The notes: generated from the letters alone by a model not told the origin. 64,000 nucleotides of DNA from Pararge aegeria (GCF_905163445.1 NC_053194.1:12194921-12258920); one strand, 5' to 3'; shown: positions 1 to 11,797, counted from the first letter of the stretch. Made by a program: numbers and translations.

Positions 1-87
1 TTATAATAGTGATCTGTAAAGAAGAAGGGTAAAAGAAAAAGTAGCTCATCAATTTGTCGCTTTTGTAACAGATTTTTAGCGACCTTC

Positions 88-290
88 CTTAGTTATCATC
101 CCACTGACCTAGGCATTCTGCTAAGCGATGAAGCGTTCCGGTACGATGTCGGGTAGATTAGAGATTTGGGTTTAATATAACTAACAGTAACGTCACAGGT
201 TAGCCCATTACAATCTTACACTGCATCATTACTTACCAGCAGGTGAGATTGCATTTAAGAGCTAATTTGTAGTCGAATAAAAAAGGCAAA
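88..290 (+). mobile_element. SINE-C, 3' portion
   Basis: This is the body and tail of a tRNA-derived SINE without its tRNA-like head. It shares with the copies near 14.9, 24.4 and 41.0 kb the block around 'gctaagcgatgaagcgttcc', then 'ggtacgatgtcg', 'aggttagcccattacaatct' and a tail ending 'gtagtcgaataaaaaa'. It is decayed relative to those copies. The family assignment rests on internal comparison within the window. The first ~85 bases of the window show nothing recognisable. Confidence 0.7.
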
Positions 291-2376
291 GTCACTTGCA
301 GACCTACCCATTACAGCTAAAAACACAGGGCAGAGAAGCATGAAAGTATTTTGGTTATAACTTAAATCCGGGCATTACTTTCGTCAATACAAGGGTTATA
401 CAACAAAGAGGAAGACTCGCAAGCTTTTTGCTAACATATTCCCAATTCTCAAAAAGAAATTCAATAACCTAGTTTCTCACTATTATAGGAGTGAGTTATA
501 AAGACGAGAGTAAAATTAAGATAATTAATCAATCAGTCACCATTGTTCGCAAGTTCTTGTTCTATCACAAAGGATCCAGCTACCGTTCACGACAAAAGAT
601 TATGAACTCTCACCTTATACTCATTTTGTTCTCATTGTATGCACTCCACGTCGTGTGTGTAATGAAGAAGTGATATCAAAACTGTATAACTTACTTACGT
701 TTAACTTCATATGACCTATTTTCCGACTAGATCCCAAAAGATTTAGTCATTTCGTTTTAATTAAGTAATCAATCATTTACATTATAACAAATTATATACT
801 TTTATAGTGGGTTGTATATGCTTTATATTTATTAACAATAAGCAAATTTATTGATTTTTTATACGAATCTATTAAAATATCCACGGGTCCGGGCCCTGTC
901 TCTGGTACTGATGGAAATCATGTCATTTATAATGGATATATAAGAAATATATCCATTTTGCACTATGTGACAATTAATTGGTTCAATTTTGACGAAATAA
1001 CACAATATTCTAAATTAATATTTATTTATCGTAATATAAATTGCAAAAAGAATTAAACATGGTCCAGAAAACTCGTAAATTATAATTTATATTTTCACAA
1101 GTCAAATAAAAATAATCGCGTAAAAAAAACGAATTAAAATTAACAGACAATATCTTAAATCATTATCCACGGAATAATTCCACCGAGTCCTACGTACAAC
1201 CCGTCTAACATTTCAGTCTGCTGGAAGTTTCATTCTGTCTTTCAATTATTTCCATACGTTTTTCATCTCCCGGCAAGTCTTGACAATTTAATAAATCTAA
1301 CCACATTCGGTTCTATATTCATACTAATACAATTCGAAAGTATAATTAATGCGCCAGCAGCAATTATCCTGAACAGCATTCCCAAGGAATCCTCCGGACA
1401 TTTTAAATAAGATATCAGGGGAACAAAAAGATCAAACGCAATGTGCGATACAGGGTATTTCGTTGTTTTATTTCACCACTTGCGTTATAGTGTTGTGTAG
1501 GTGATGTTGATTGTTTTGTTAACTCAATTCGCACAATTTCACACTTAAATTTTTAATACTTTGGGTAATATAATTTACTTATGTACGTTTATATACAATG
1601 TATTGTGGGGTTAAGCTATTTTCATGCGTCTCCTCTCGACTCGAACTTCTTAAGGTTCGTTACATAATACTTACCCTTATAATTATGACACTATACTGCA
1701 AAGAATATTTGAGTAGAGTATACTTCATTTGTGTTAGCCAAATCTTTTAGCATCTACAGCTAGAAAGACAAGATTTATTAACTCAGTTTAAACTATAAAT
1801 AAAAGTAAAATATTATTATCTATAATTAGAATTAGTATTTACTGTTATGAAGTTGTGACGGATGAAAGAAGTCGTACCATATGAGTCCTTTGTTACCATT
1901 TCGGTGGACCAAAGGCTAAAAAGGCTTTTATACAACCTCAATTGATAAGAGCTACCAAGAGCTGACTCAGTAAAAAGATGCACCTCAAAAACTTTATTGA
2001 TATCCCTTACAACACTAGTGGTATAATGTAAATAGCTTGGAGCCAGGTGCATTTCACAATTTGCGTCCGACCCGCAATTACCACGTCGTAGGAGAAAAAT
2101 TGATTTTTCAATGTTGGTTTAAGTCTGCCTTGTAATTACGCGAGCCTCTAATGGCTACTTTAAATGATCTATGGATTATAATACATATTTTATGTACGAT
2201 AACTTGATGAACTTTTTTTACTTGCAAATATGGAAGGAGAATACACAAATTGAAGGATTTAGTAACATGCCGCTAGCACAACGTTGATGGCTTATGCAAA
2301 TAAGATAGCAAACATGTAAACTGTCTGATATTGATAATCTGTGTTGAATAATTCCCTAAGTAGGCTTAAAATTCTG
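291..2376. other. AT-rich stretch, nothing recognised
   Basis: No gene or element is recognised here. A 61-codon frame at 491-673 begins with GTG and lacks any domain. An ATG-initiated 78-codon frame on the minus strand (1816-2052) shows no recognisable motif; it could be TE debris. No splice-bounded exon can be argued for. Confidence 0.4.
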
Positions 2377-2434
2377 TACTGTACCAAATAAACTAAGATT
2401 TTTTTTCCAAAATCATAGTTTATTTGGTACAGTA
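2377..2434. repeat. Perfect-armed hairpin / short inverted repeat
   Basis: An 18-bp perfect inverted repeat (2377-2394, 'tactgtaccaaataaact', with its reverse complement at 2417-2434) is followed inwards by a further mostly paired stretch: GATTTT of the left arm against AAAATC of the right with one mismatch before it. This leaves only a few unpaired bases at the T-rich tip. The whole is a 58-base foldback. It could be a miniature foldback element, a pair of fused terminal inverted repeats, or a small-RNA hairpin; the sequence alone does not decide. Confidence 0.75.
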
Positions 2435-2993
2435 GCCAATCATAGGAACAGTTCCTTCTGGTATAATAATCCGCTACGACTCAAAGATAATTTGGGGCAA
2501 AAGTTGATAAAGCTAGGTTAAATATCCAGTGTACATCTTCATGTGAATAAAATACTGACAATCCTCAAACGGCATACAAACGACGTAATTTTATGATAAG
2601 GGTATGCGATGATAGATGCTTCCTTGAAACCCACATCATACTGTCTTCACCCTTTCGAGGTAAATAACTTAAGCTTATTTTGAGATGATTCTGTCTTCAT
2701 GGGATCAAAGAATTTTGATGGTATCTAGCCTACAGCAAACGTAGCTTTAAGCAAATAGATCAAAGTTATTAGGTTTATATATTCTATTAAATAATTACTA
2801 GCTGCCTCCTTGGTCTATTGTTAAGCACCTTCAACTACGGATCACGAGATATTTTATTCGATTCCCTAAGAACTCGTTAGTTTGTACAAATATGGATCTA
2901 GTCTTATAACATAATCTTTGCAATGTGTGTATCTCCAATGATCCTTCTTTTGACTCCAAATTACTCTGTATTCGTCAAAGTTTTCGACAAAGA
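2435..2993. other. Nothing recognised
   Basis: AT-rich sequence between the hairpin and the first RTE remnant. No repeat family or coding motif is recognised. Confidence 0.4.
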
Positions 2994-3370
2994 CTCGGAG
3001 TAACTCAGCGGCGATGGAAAGAGCTATGGTCAGTGTAGAAGCTATACCCCTCAAGTAATCCTAACAGAAATGAAGAGGAATCTATAAAAGAACTAGAAGT
3101 TACCGACATACCTCAATTGCAAAGTTGAATTGGCAGTGACTAGTCCTTAAGTGCGAGAGAATAGGTTCGCTTACTGCTGCTGAGATGCCACAGCACTGAT
3201 AAACGTAGCTATGCTTCATCCTCTAAGAACAACTGACGACATAAAACGAGTCAGTCAAATCTCTGGATCTTACAGCCAGAGATTCCGGGCAAAAACGTAG
3301 CGTTTGGGAACCTTTCCCCACGTTAATCTTATGTCCAGCAAAGGACGTCCTATGGTTGAGATTTGGAACG
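2994..3370 (+). pseudogene. Decayed RTE-type LINE, ORF 3' part
   Basis: This stretch aligns by eye with the C-terminal end of the reverse-transcriptase frame at 35.4-37.4 kb. Matching landmarks in order are: 'gtaactcagcggcgatgg' with 'gtcactcagcgggcgatgg'; 'agttaccgacatacctcaa' with 'agttaccgacatagctcaa'; 'aactgacgacataaaacgag' with the region encoding the WTDDIK motif; and 'tatgtccagcaaaggacgtc' with the 3' end 'tatgtccagcagtggacgtc'. Indels and stops break every frame, so it is an old copy. The short minus-strand frame at 2866-3054 overlaps it by chance. Confidence 0.75.
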
Positions 3371-5451
3371 TGAATTGAATGGCTAAACTAATTCTTTGGC
3401 CAATGTAACTGCCAGCTCTAGAATACCCGGTAAACTCGTTTTATATGAACTTACAAACATAACCTTAGCAATACTAATATTATTGTAAAATACTACGAGT
3501 ATAACACACGCACGTGCGTAACGCGCGCTATTAAATTTAGTGAGGTAATAAAATAGCCCTAAGTATTTCGGGTTAAAATACATTATTAATTTTCTTCACG
3601 AGTAGGAAATATAGGCGGCGTCGAAAGTGAATTTATTGAATTAGTTCATCGCATGCTGGCGAGCAATAATCGGAGGGAGGCTAAGGTTACTGATACATAA
3701 AACATCGAACTAACTACCGTTTGGCAGCTGATGTGTTACCCGAGCATGATTATATTAACAATTTACATATTATGCCTATTGGAAAGACATTATTCATTTA
3801 GTAAATTGTCGTCAGTGAGAAACTAAACAACGATCCTGGTCTTGCACTAACAGGATAAGACTTAAAATAGTACGATTCAATTCGCTATGTAGTTCTGTCT
3901 CGAGGACGTTGGCGTTTTATTTCTTATTGGGTAATTTTGTGTTTCCCTCTTTATTCAATAGACTGCTCCTGAACGCAACGCAGAGCTTGGTTTTCATATC
4001 AATTTTAAATATCTGGTGAATATCTTCATACTTTCGTTGGAAGATACAACTCTTAAACAGATAACAGCAAATAATTGGTAGACTGCAAAAGTTTTGTTCA
4101 TAGATATTATAGTTTTCCTCCAATAATATACTGTACTATCAATTTATGGCACTTGGTATATTGTTAAGAATATTGTTTTAATTTAAAAGTATATATTTTA
4201 AACGAAATCAATTAATCATACATGACTACATTGTACAATCATACAATACATCAAATAAAGTGACATAAATGTAAACATGAAAATGAAAATAAATATATAT
4301 TAAAGTAACTGATAATAATCACAGTCATCACAGGCTATTTCTGTTTGCAAAATATATGGTACAATCGAATCGTAAAGTTAATACCTGCAAGATATGAGAG
4401 CACCATTTAAGTTACGTGATTGGAAGATATAGATCGTGCCAATTTATTGAACTGGAGCTTAGAAATACTAGGTGGCTCCAATGGCATAGTACATAAAAAA
4501 CACAAATCAAATACTGTCCAAATAGCCAACAGGCAGCCATCATGAATTATCAGGTTATCGCGACAACTATCCGAAGGATTCCAGGCGTCCAAAGACCACT
4601 AAGAAAGTAGAGCAGATATTGAGTAAGTATAGCAAGTTGTACAACAAATTTCTGCCTCTTATTCGTTCTCTGGTATTGGATGGACTCAGTTCCCGCAATG
4701 TTCGTTTTTACGTACATATTGCTAGAGATTTTTTGTTAGCAATAGACTCTTTCCACGTAAAACATATAGATATCTGTTTTAGAAGCCTGGAAGTAACATA
4801 GTAATTTTTATATATTTATTGCATCTTCTAAAAATGTTGCACCAAAAATTATTTTTTGATGATCAGTTCACTTGTATTAAATTACTTAAGAACATGTTAT
4901 TTTTCTAATTGACTTATTATTTTTGATAGGTACATTATTTTTATCCTATCTGTTACTAATAAAACGTTAAACTGTCTTTAAAAACGTCGCGTCGCTCATT
5001 TGCACGAATTCGTCGTAAATTCTCGTTTGTAGCGTCCCGTGACACTTTTATGATAGTGCAGGAGGCCTCGCCGCGATAGATTTCCTACGTATTATATCGG
5101 AAATTTTCTCTTACTTTAATAGTATGCTATTAGAAACAATTATTTTACTATCAGTTTCATCAGATATTGTTGAAACATCGTTTTTTTTTAAATTTGATAA
5201 ATTATAAGGATGAAACGAAAATACCGTAGCCATCTCTGTTGAGTTCCTTTTCATCTTAGGTTTCATCACCAATTATTACATTGGAGAAATCGACCAAATG
5301 GCTACAAGTTTCTGCATCTTCACGTAGTTTTATATTATATGTACCATAATTAAGGAAGGAACTGAAAAGTCAATCATCACTGTTCTTGATAGAAAGTAGA
5401 ATAAAATAACAAGTTTCATAGTAACATGGTAAAGTTGTTGACTAAATCATC
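3371..5451. other. Nothing recognised
   Basis: About 2 kb of AT-rich sequence without an identified gene or repeat family. Short frames at 3383-3583, 3917-4123 and 4407-4592 (minus) and 4619-4801 (plus) have no recognisable domain. Bases 4980-5100 are locally richer in CpG but carry no identifiable feature. Confidence 0.35.
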
Positions 5452-5500
5452 AGTATCAACCAATTACCGGCCCACTACAGGGCCCGGGTCTCTTCTTAGA
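5452..5500 (-). mobile_element. SINE-A 3' end fragment
   Basis: The reverse-oriented tail block 'ttaccggcccactacaggg' followed by 'cccgggtctcttctta' matches the 3' end of the longer SINE-A copies at 39.9, 56.4 and 59.4 kb. Only the last ~50 bases are present. It directly precedes the left part of a Helitron-like element. Confidence 0.6.
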
Positions 5501-5509
5501 ATTAGAAAA

Positions 5510-5816
5510 TTTTAAGCCGTTGTCCGGTAGGGTTAAATGGGGGATGAAAGTTTGTATAAAATTCTTTATTTATCAATTTATTTTTCAAGTTACATCCATG
5601 ACACTTTGATTTTAGGTAAGTTTCACAAATTTTAAAAATTCCAACTCCAATGGCATCAAATAGGGGCTCAAAATATATGAAGGTCTCCGATTTTTTAAGT
5701 AATTTACGTTTATATTTTTCTATTAGCAGCAAGACATTTTTTTAAAACCTTTGTAGTTAAAATTTACCTAATAAAAAATTGAACTTAACGTGAGCGAAGC
5801 CGCGGGCAAAAGCTAG
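5510..5816 (+). mobile_element. HEL-1 non-autonomous Helitron, 3' part
   Basis: The right end has the Helitron signature: a GC-rich segment 'gcgaagccgcgggc' followed after a few bases by CTAG (5813-5816) and a host T. The interior 'agggttaaatgggggatga' is shared in style with other lepidopteran Helitron-like elements. The typical HEL-1 left end (a TC-initiated sequence reading 'actaatattataaatg') is not visible, so the 5' side is lost. No Rep/helicase coding is present. The class assignment is from terminal structure only. Confidence 0.5.
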
Positions 5817-8237
5817 TTACATATAAATATCTTCGATTGCATAAAAATATCTTTACACTGTAAGAAACAATTGAATTTAATGGTAAATAATGTTTTCGTT
5901 TGAAGTGTTTATTTACTGTTGTCGCTTTTTAAATCGATGGTGAGACAATTGGCTAGCACGCACGCACCTTGAATAGCCTCCATTACAATATACTTTGTAG
6001 CCTACATGAGTTCGTACAATTTTGAGATGTTCATTACCGGTATTGTCAAATTCAATCTCATGCGCAGAACCAGATTAAGCTAATGAGGTAGCGTTACGTC
6101 ATTTATTAGTCAAGATGGCTGCCATTTTTAAAGCAAATAATGAAGTGATTGATGGAACGTGCCAATAAATGGATTAGCAATTTTAAGCTTGTATGAATAG
6201 ATAAACGTGTAATTAAGAACGACTTTCTGAATTTGATTATCCAGGGCAACAACAACACAAAAGTGGTGTAGGTAGGAAAAAAATCCCAATTCAAAAATCT
6301 GCGTCAGTAGTTTAATAAAAGCACCCAGTCAATTTTCAGAGCAGCTATGCCCAAAGTTCACGTTGTCATAATAATCAGCGCTTTTAATAAGGTAAATTCT
6401 ATGATACATTTAATTATTGAGGTAGACACTCGTATGTGGTTGGAAAGACCCTTAAATATATCGTTTTTCGTTTTAACTTTGTTACAACTCCTGCGAAAGG
6501 TGCAGATGTCCTTTATGGGATTGAGTAGATATTAAGTATGTTTTAAAAAAACTATTAGCGCTATAAAGAATTATACAATTGATAAATTTATTAATGAGAA
6601 TGTTATATATCTTATCCTGATCTCCCACAAGATAGAAAAATTTAAAAATAATAAATGCTGAGTTTTTTGCGTAGTTTTTGTAGCAGAATCTGTCTTCAAA
6701 AGTGCTCATAAAATGATATTGCAAATTATTTATATTGCTGTCTTTGGGCCAGCAATAAAAAAAATTAGCAATACATGGGCCTTCTTATATTAAATGTGTT
6801 TTGAATTTTACTTCTGATTTTTATCTATCCAGCAAGCTGAATGATTTGAAATTTGGGGGAACCTACTAAGTAACCTTTATGGCACAGTAGTAACATTCTC
6901 CATATTATAATGGACATGTTGCCTGTTATGAAAACCAAATCACTCAGCTGGCTACCAAACTCCTAGATAACTTACAATAGATGTGTCGAGTTAGGGCTTT
7001 GGTTTCAATAGATGTGTTTTAAGATACTTCCTACCAGGATACCAGAGAGCGGAAGGTACATTATTTTTAATTGTTTGTCTTATTGCACAGCGTATAATAA
7101 GCATACAGTTAACTAAGCCCCTAGATTGTTGCATCGACGTCCAGGTCTCAATTTCCAGCACGCGTAATACCCCATCACTAGATCCACTACGGAAGCCGGG
7201 ATTTAATTATAGTCAACCGTTATATTGCCTAGTCTCATCGTCTCGGATGGTATTAATCATCGTAGGTTGATTTACACCGTAATTCCATACAACGCGATTT
7301 ATCTTAGTGCTATTAAGATGCCCGCGACATTGTTGATCAAAAACTTCAAATGTAAATAAATTGCGTAATGAACTTCGCGCTCATTTACTGAACACGTATT
7401 GGTGCTTGTTTGAAAATACACAGACTGTAGGCTTGCACGGTTTGTGTATCTCAGCACATTTCAGAACTTTGGATGACGTGTTCAAATATTAAAAGAAAAT
7501 GTAAGTATTACTGTAAATAATGATTATCAACATCAGGTGCTATCTTTAAATTAATGTTTGGAAGTCAGCGGGTGGAAAATCTAGCAATCATTTGCAATCT
7601 CTTTGTTTTCTGATTAGCTATGATGAGTTCTCTTAGATGCTGTTTTTACTGTAATTTTAGGATCAATCTCGAAAATGTTCAGGACTCTTATCTGAAGGTG
7701 ACTGATTTGACACTCGACTTCTTTAAATCCCTCTTAATAGATAATGCTTTGTTTATAATACGAGTGCTAGACGTACAATATGACTGTGGGTTTAAAAATT
7801 ACATGATACTGTAAACATTTAAATATAACCAAACCTATATCCGTTTTAATTTAACCTGTGGCTAAAAATCAAAGGATAGTCCGTCAAGTTTTTTGAATAA
7901 TTTTTCTCAAACATGTTCCTATCTATATAGCATGGTCGCAATATACTTTTCACACTAATTGTAAACAAAAGTTCGTGAGCGCACTTTTTTTTGTGCTAGA
8001 AGTAATCTTCTTCTATGCTTTCATCTGTCATAGTTTTATTTATTGAAATTGATATCGTGAACGATATATCAAACGAGTTTAATTGAAAGATGCGCCAAAG
8101 TGTTAAGTTATGAACACGATGTTTATTAGATTAACCTTTTATTTTACTCACTATTTACATTATACTACTGAACATGGACGAGGGACATTGTCACGAACTT
8201 ACTTAATTGTTTCCTTTACCTTCTTCGACTACAATTA
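5817..8237. other. Nothing recognised
   Basis: This is 2.4 kb of mostly AT-rich sequence. Bases 7100-7330 are less AT-rich, but I could not link them to any element or protein. Short frames at 5502-5732, 6106-6294, 6347-6535, 6482-6724 and 7620-7814 have no recognisable motif. Confidence 0.35.
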
Positions 8238-8362
8238 ATCCTTGACTGCAATCTTACCCGGTTCTAGGAGACGATGCTGTCTAAAACGGTAGCGTCCTAA
8301 AAAGTTAGGGGTCCGGCAGTAATATAAACCCATACTCCCAATCAGTTCTAAGCATACGTTAA
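8238..8362 (-). mobile_element. SINE-C fragment
   Basis: In reverse orientation this matches the SINE-C 3' body: 'gactgcaatcttacccgg', then a diverged 'gatgctgtctaaaacggtag', then 'aagttaggggtccggcagta' and 'ataaacccatactccc'. The head is missing. It lies just before an RTE remnant. Confidence 0.6.
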
Positions 8363-8387
8363 TAAGCACAGCGTTGGCATACTACTT

Positions 8388-8510
8388 ATTAGGTTGACAG
8401 ATTTTATCGTACAAGGAGTACGAGAGAAAAGTATAATTTAGAACTCACTACAAGACACCTACTTCCAGCACGTCACGTGGTCGTCCATCGGTTGATATGA
8501 TGACGGTAAT
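8388..8510 (+). pseudogene. Decayed RTE 3' end
   Basis: Short decayed copy of the RTE 3' end. 'gaactcactacaagacacct' aligns with 'gaactccctacaaaagacct' of the young element near 37.4 kb, and 'cgtccatcggttgatatgat' with 'cgtctatcggttgatgtgat'. Too decayed for any reading frame. Orientation is the same as that of the young copy. Confidence 0.65.
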
Positions 8511-8769
8511 GACAAATAGGCCTGACTGAATTCATTATCATAACGGGTACGAGACAATTATAAATTTACCTTCTCCCTCAGCTTTATCAACTCTCAGAGC
8601 AGTGGCACACAAGTGGAAATAATATCAAAATATTGTATGTGTAATAATAAACGGGGGTAAACTTCTCCTATTCCATGTTTCCGCGCTTTGCAGTTGGATA
8701 CGTTAATTATATTCGATGTCAGGGGATATAATCAGGTGATATAATTTTTGTCTTCTGCCTGTGTGAAAA

Positions 8770-8935
8770 GTCTTTTCTCAGAAAGAGAAGGCTTCAGGCC
8801 ATCTGAAGTCTATCCATCCACGCACTGTAGTGCAGAATGTATACACACCTTTGAGAACATTGTGGAGAACTCTCAAGCAAAGCTCTGAAAAGGTACGTGC
8901 CAAGGATCGAACTCGGTTCCGCGGAAAGCTCTAAA
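8770..8935 (-). mobile_element. Old SINE-A copy
   Basis: Reverse-oriented SINE-A body. The most conserved block is 'acctttgagaacattgtgga' followed by 'gaactctcaagca'; further right 'gtgccaaggatcgaactcgg' corresponds to the tRNA-like box B region of the head. The tail end is degraded. Confidence 0.6.
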
Positions 8936-9029
8936 CACACACATATTTTTTAACGCTCTAGAAGGTTACAGTGATTTTGTTTTTTTTAAATCATTAAATA
9001 TTCATATATTTTTAAATTATTTATTATAT

Positions 9030-9249
9030 TCGTTATTAGTAGTATGTACTTAAGTGTGTAAATTTATGTATTGTTTATTGTAATTGCGATTTCCCGTTTC
9101 TCATGTATTATTGTGTACTATCGTTAAGGTTACCTGGCAGAGATCACTTTAAGTGATAAGGTCGCCTTTTGCTTTTAATTTTTTTTTTAAAGTATATTTG
9201 TAATTTATCCTTTACTACACAATAAAGATGTTTAAATAAATAAATAAAT
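9030..9249 (+). mobile_element. LINE-K 3' end
   Basis: 3' terminal segment of a non-LTR element found several times in this window. Diagnostic parts are 'ggttacctggcagagatcac', then 'gataaggtcgcc', a T-rich stretch, 'cacaataaagatg' (polyadenylation-like AATAAA) and an AAAT-type tail (9233-9249). Related ends occur at 13.7, 42.1, 51.7 and 53.0 kb. No coding sequence remains. Confidence 0.6.
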
Positions 9250-9685
9250 ATTCAGTTCTCGATACAATTCATGTTAAATTGAATATAGGTATATATACCT
9301 ATAATGAATCTATTAATAAAAAAGTTATCATGTTCAACTAGGTGGTCGCGCTGTGGGGACTGATCCAAGACAGGATAGCCGGAGGGCAAAAACTAGTACC
9401 AGTATAATAGGTATGTCAGACTTCTGGAAACGAGTTAAACATAATAACTACCTTCGAGCGGAGTATTACGCTTAGTGTTTGTTTTGTAGATAACTTGAAA
9501 AGTAGTGATTAAAGCGTAGACTCGAAGTAAACGATATATCGTTTCAAAGTTCTGTGTTGTATAAACGTCCGTATGTACCTAGGTACCTACATTAAACACA
9601 TTTTGTACTTTGCTATGACTGCCAAATCATGTTTTTTAGCCGACTACGGGATGGTTATGTGTCAAGCAGTTTATTTATTTTTAGA

Positions 9686-10041
9686 CTAGCTGTTGTCCGT
9701 GACTTCGTCTGCGTTTGATTTTGTTTTTTGATGTGGCATTCAATTTAGTTGTAGTTCTAAAAAAGTTTAAGTATTTAGTATCGCTAAGCCTTAAATGAGG
9801 GGTTTGCTGCTGTCCGCGGAGGAGTTCTGTCCTCTATCTCCAACCACATTCATCAGATTTACACAAAGTTTGGTCAAAATTAAACACATATTATAACCTC
9901 TATAGTACAAAAATAATTATTTAATCGTTTATGTCGGAGTTGTGGTGTCAAATCGTCAAACACTTTTATCCCCTCTCCCGAAGGATAAGAGCTTAATGTC
10001 GGGATAAAAGTATCATATATTACTTCTAACACTTCCAAGAA
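9686..10041 (-). mobile_element. HEL-1-like element
   Basis: Minus-oriented. The left edge reads ACTAGC followed by 'tgttgtccgtgacttcgtc', the reverse complement of the 'gacaacagctagt' right end seen in HEL-1 at 39.1-39.3 kb. Further right, 'aatgtcgggataaaagtat' and 'cacttccaagaatatgtgta' match (as reverse complement) the HEL-1 copy at 39.2 kb. The left terminus of the element (right side here) is not clear. A short direct repeat around 'gaatcctgaaa' follows at 10149 and 10234. Confidence 0.5.
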
Positions 10042-10689
10042 TATGTGTACTTATGTACGAGTACATCCAAATCTGTTCAAACATTTAGAAGTTATAGAAC
10101 AAAGACATTCACATACATGCATCCATGCATACATACAAACATATTATGTGAATCCTGAAAACCTTACCATTCCTTTTCTTCCAAATCTTTGTCACTTCGC
10201 ACTCGTATATACATACATTGATAAATACATACATGAATCCTGAAACTTCAACATTCTTTTTTTGGATAGTCGTGCAAATAGCTGTCAACGACCTCACGAT
10301 CCGGGTTTTGATAAATTAATCATTGAAAGTAAGTATTGCTGATTTAGAAAATTTAATTAGTACAAAATGTCACTGATCCCGAACCGTTGAATACAATCCA
10401 TTGATGCGTAAATCATAATCTCGAATTGATAATAAATTCGTTAAGGCCCATTCATCTGATGTGATTGGCAACTCATGATACTTAAAGAAACGTCAGTCAT
10501 GGCTACTGGTGATATAAGAGTTAAAAAGTCAATTAAAATTAAATAACGTTTTTGTTCGCAGTGACTTCAAGGTGCAGACAGAATTTAATTTGTCCATAAT
10601 ATGCACGTTTATTTAAATATTTTCTTAGCTGAATACTGCTTCGATTTGTTATTGTTTGTATTTTTGCTTTAACGTCAATGCAAATCTAA

Positions 10690-10790
10690 TTAATGTCCCA
10701 CTGCTGGGCAGAAGCCAACTCTGACATAGCAGAGAGGATCAGAGATTACACATAACGTATTTCTCCCGTGAGAGGGTTAGAGAGTAATTA
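10690..10790 (-). mobile_element. SINE-B / RTE-type 3' end, decayed
   Basis: 'taatgtcccactgctgggca' is the reverse complement of the end 'cagcagtgggac' that finishes SINE-B copies at 57.5 and 58.95 kb. The following 'tctcccgtgagagggtta' matches the 'ctctcctacgggagacga' part of that family in reverse. The rest is decayed. Confidence 0.45.
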
Positions 10791-10821
10791 AATGTGGATT
10801 TTTACTATATCGTAATGAAAA

Positions 10822-10978
10822 TCTTTATATATATATTTCTTGTGTGCGTGTGTATGTCACTGAACTCCTCCGAAACGGCTGGACCGATTTGAATGAATTT
10901 TTCGGTATGCGTTTGGGTGGCACCCTGGATGGTTTAGATTCACAAATCAGCCCGACAGATGGCGCTGGGGTCCGCTTG
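10822..10978 (+). mobile_element. HEL-3 Helitron-like segment
   Basis: Starts with TC after an A and reads through an AT-repeat into 'gaactcctccgaaacggctg' and 'gaccgatttgaatgaat', a 5' region resembling that of the Helitron at 30187 ('gctccgaaacggctcgaccg'). The right end reads 'ggggtccgcttg'; if CTTG is a mutated CTAG the unit is complete at 157 bp, otherwise it is truncated by the next unit. A 78-codon plus-strand frame (10844-11077) crosses the junction and is not a gene. Confidence 0.5.
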
Positions 10979-11156
10979 TCTATATATATAAAAGAAAGTT
11001 TTGTTAGTTACACCATTTATAACTCAAGAACGGATGGACCAACTTTTATGATATTTGATTTTTTGGATTTCTCTTAGACCGGAATAGGATAATAAGTATT
11101 AATATAACATTCATAAAAAAAATGTACCGCGGTACGAAGTTCGCCGGGACAGCTAG
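10979..11156 (+). mobile_element. HEL-2 Helitron, first tandem copy
   Basis: 178 bp from TC to CTAG. The left end is 'tctatatatataaaagaaag'; the right end has a short GC-rich region 'gttcgccgggacag' and then CTAG. About 80% alike by eye to the next unit and to the minus-strand copy at 31.5 kb ('aactcaagaacgg', 'ccggaataggataataagta'). Non-autonomous: nothing coding. It abuts the second copy with only TA between. Confidence 0.65.
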
Positions 11157-11158
11157 TA

Positions 11159-11339
11159 TCTATATATAAAAAAAGAAGTTGTGTTAGTTACACAATTTAT
11201 AACTCAAGAGCGGCAGGACCAGTTTTTATGATATGCGATTTTTTGAATTATTCTTAGTCCGGAATAGGATAAAAAGTATTAAAATATAGTATTCATAAAA
11301 AAAAATGTTTGGCGGTACAAAGTTCGCCGGGGCAGCTAG
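11159..11339 (+). mobile_element. HEL-2 Helitron, second tandem copy
   Basis: 181 bp beginning TC and ending CTAG, preceded by A and followed by T, as expected for Helitron insertion between A and T. The subterminal stem is GGCG (11311-11314) with CGCC (11325-11328), seven bases before CTAG. It is joined on its right to the 3' half of a SINE-D at the same breakpoint used by the unrelated Helitron at 30.5 kb. Confidence 0.7.
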
Positions 11340-11431
11340 TTATTCATAAAAATATTCATCAGTCATCTACCCATAACACAAGCTACGCTTTCTTTAAGGC
11401 TAGATGGCGATGTGTGCGTTGTCGTAGTATG
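11340..11431 (+). mobile_element. SINE-D, 3' half
   Basis: Begins 'ttattcataaaaatattc', then 'atcagtcatct', 'acccataacacaagctacgc' and 'ctagatggcgatgtgtgcgt', matching the second half of the full SINE-D at 49.8 kb. The tRNA-like head is not found upstream; the Helitron cluster sits there instead. Confidence 0.7.
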
Positions 11432-11595
11432 AAAAAAATTATATATGCTTAATTTTCATAACCTGCATTTTAACTAGTCTAAATCTTAGCTTTTAAAATA
11501 TTCTCCTCTATTAAAAAGGAGGTCCAGCTCAAGGCACATTTATGGGTTGAGAACGAAGATGTCGTTTGCACATATTTTATTGTTTTTGTTTTATA

Positions 11596-11797
11596 CTAGT
11601 TGTGCGTGTTCTTCGTCCGCGTTTATTACGTTTTTTTACAAATCCCGTGGGAACCGCTAATTTTCCTGGAACCAAAAGTAGCCTATGTTACACTCAGTCC
11701 TTTTAACTAGCTCTATTCCAAAAATCAAGTTAATTGGTAGCTTAGTTGAGGCGTCAAGGAAGGACAAACAAACTTTCATATTTATAATATTAGTAAG
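11596..11797 (-). mobile_element. HEL-1 non-autonomous Helitron
   Basis: Left edge CTAG (11596-11599) with 'ttcttcgtccgcg' next to it. The interior 'aaaagtagcctatgtta' and 'ccaaaaatcaagttaattgg' and the right edge 'ttcatatttataatattagt' are the reverse complement of the family's left end. Related full-length copies lie at 34.3 and 41.7 kb. No coding. Confidence 0.6.
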
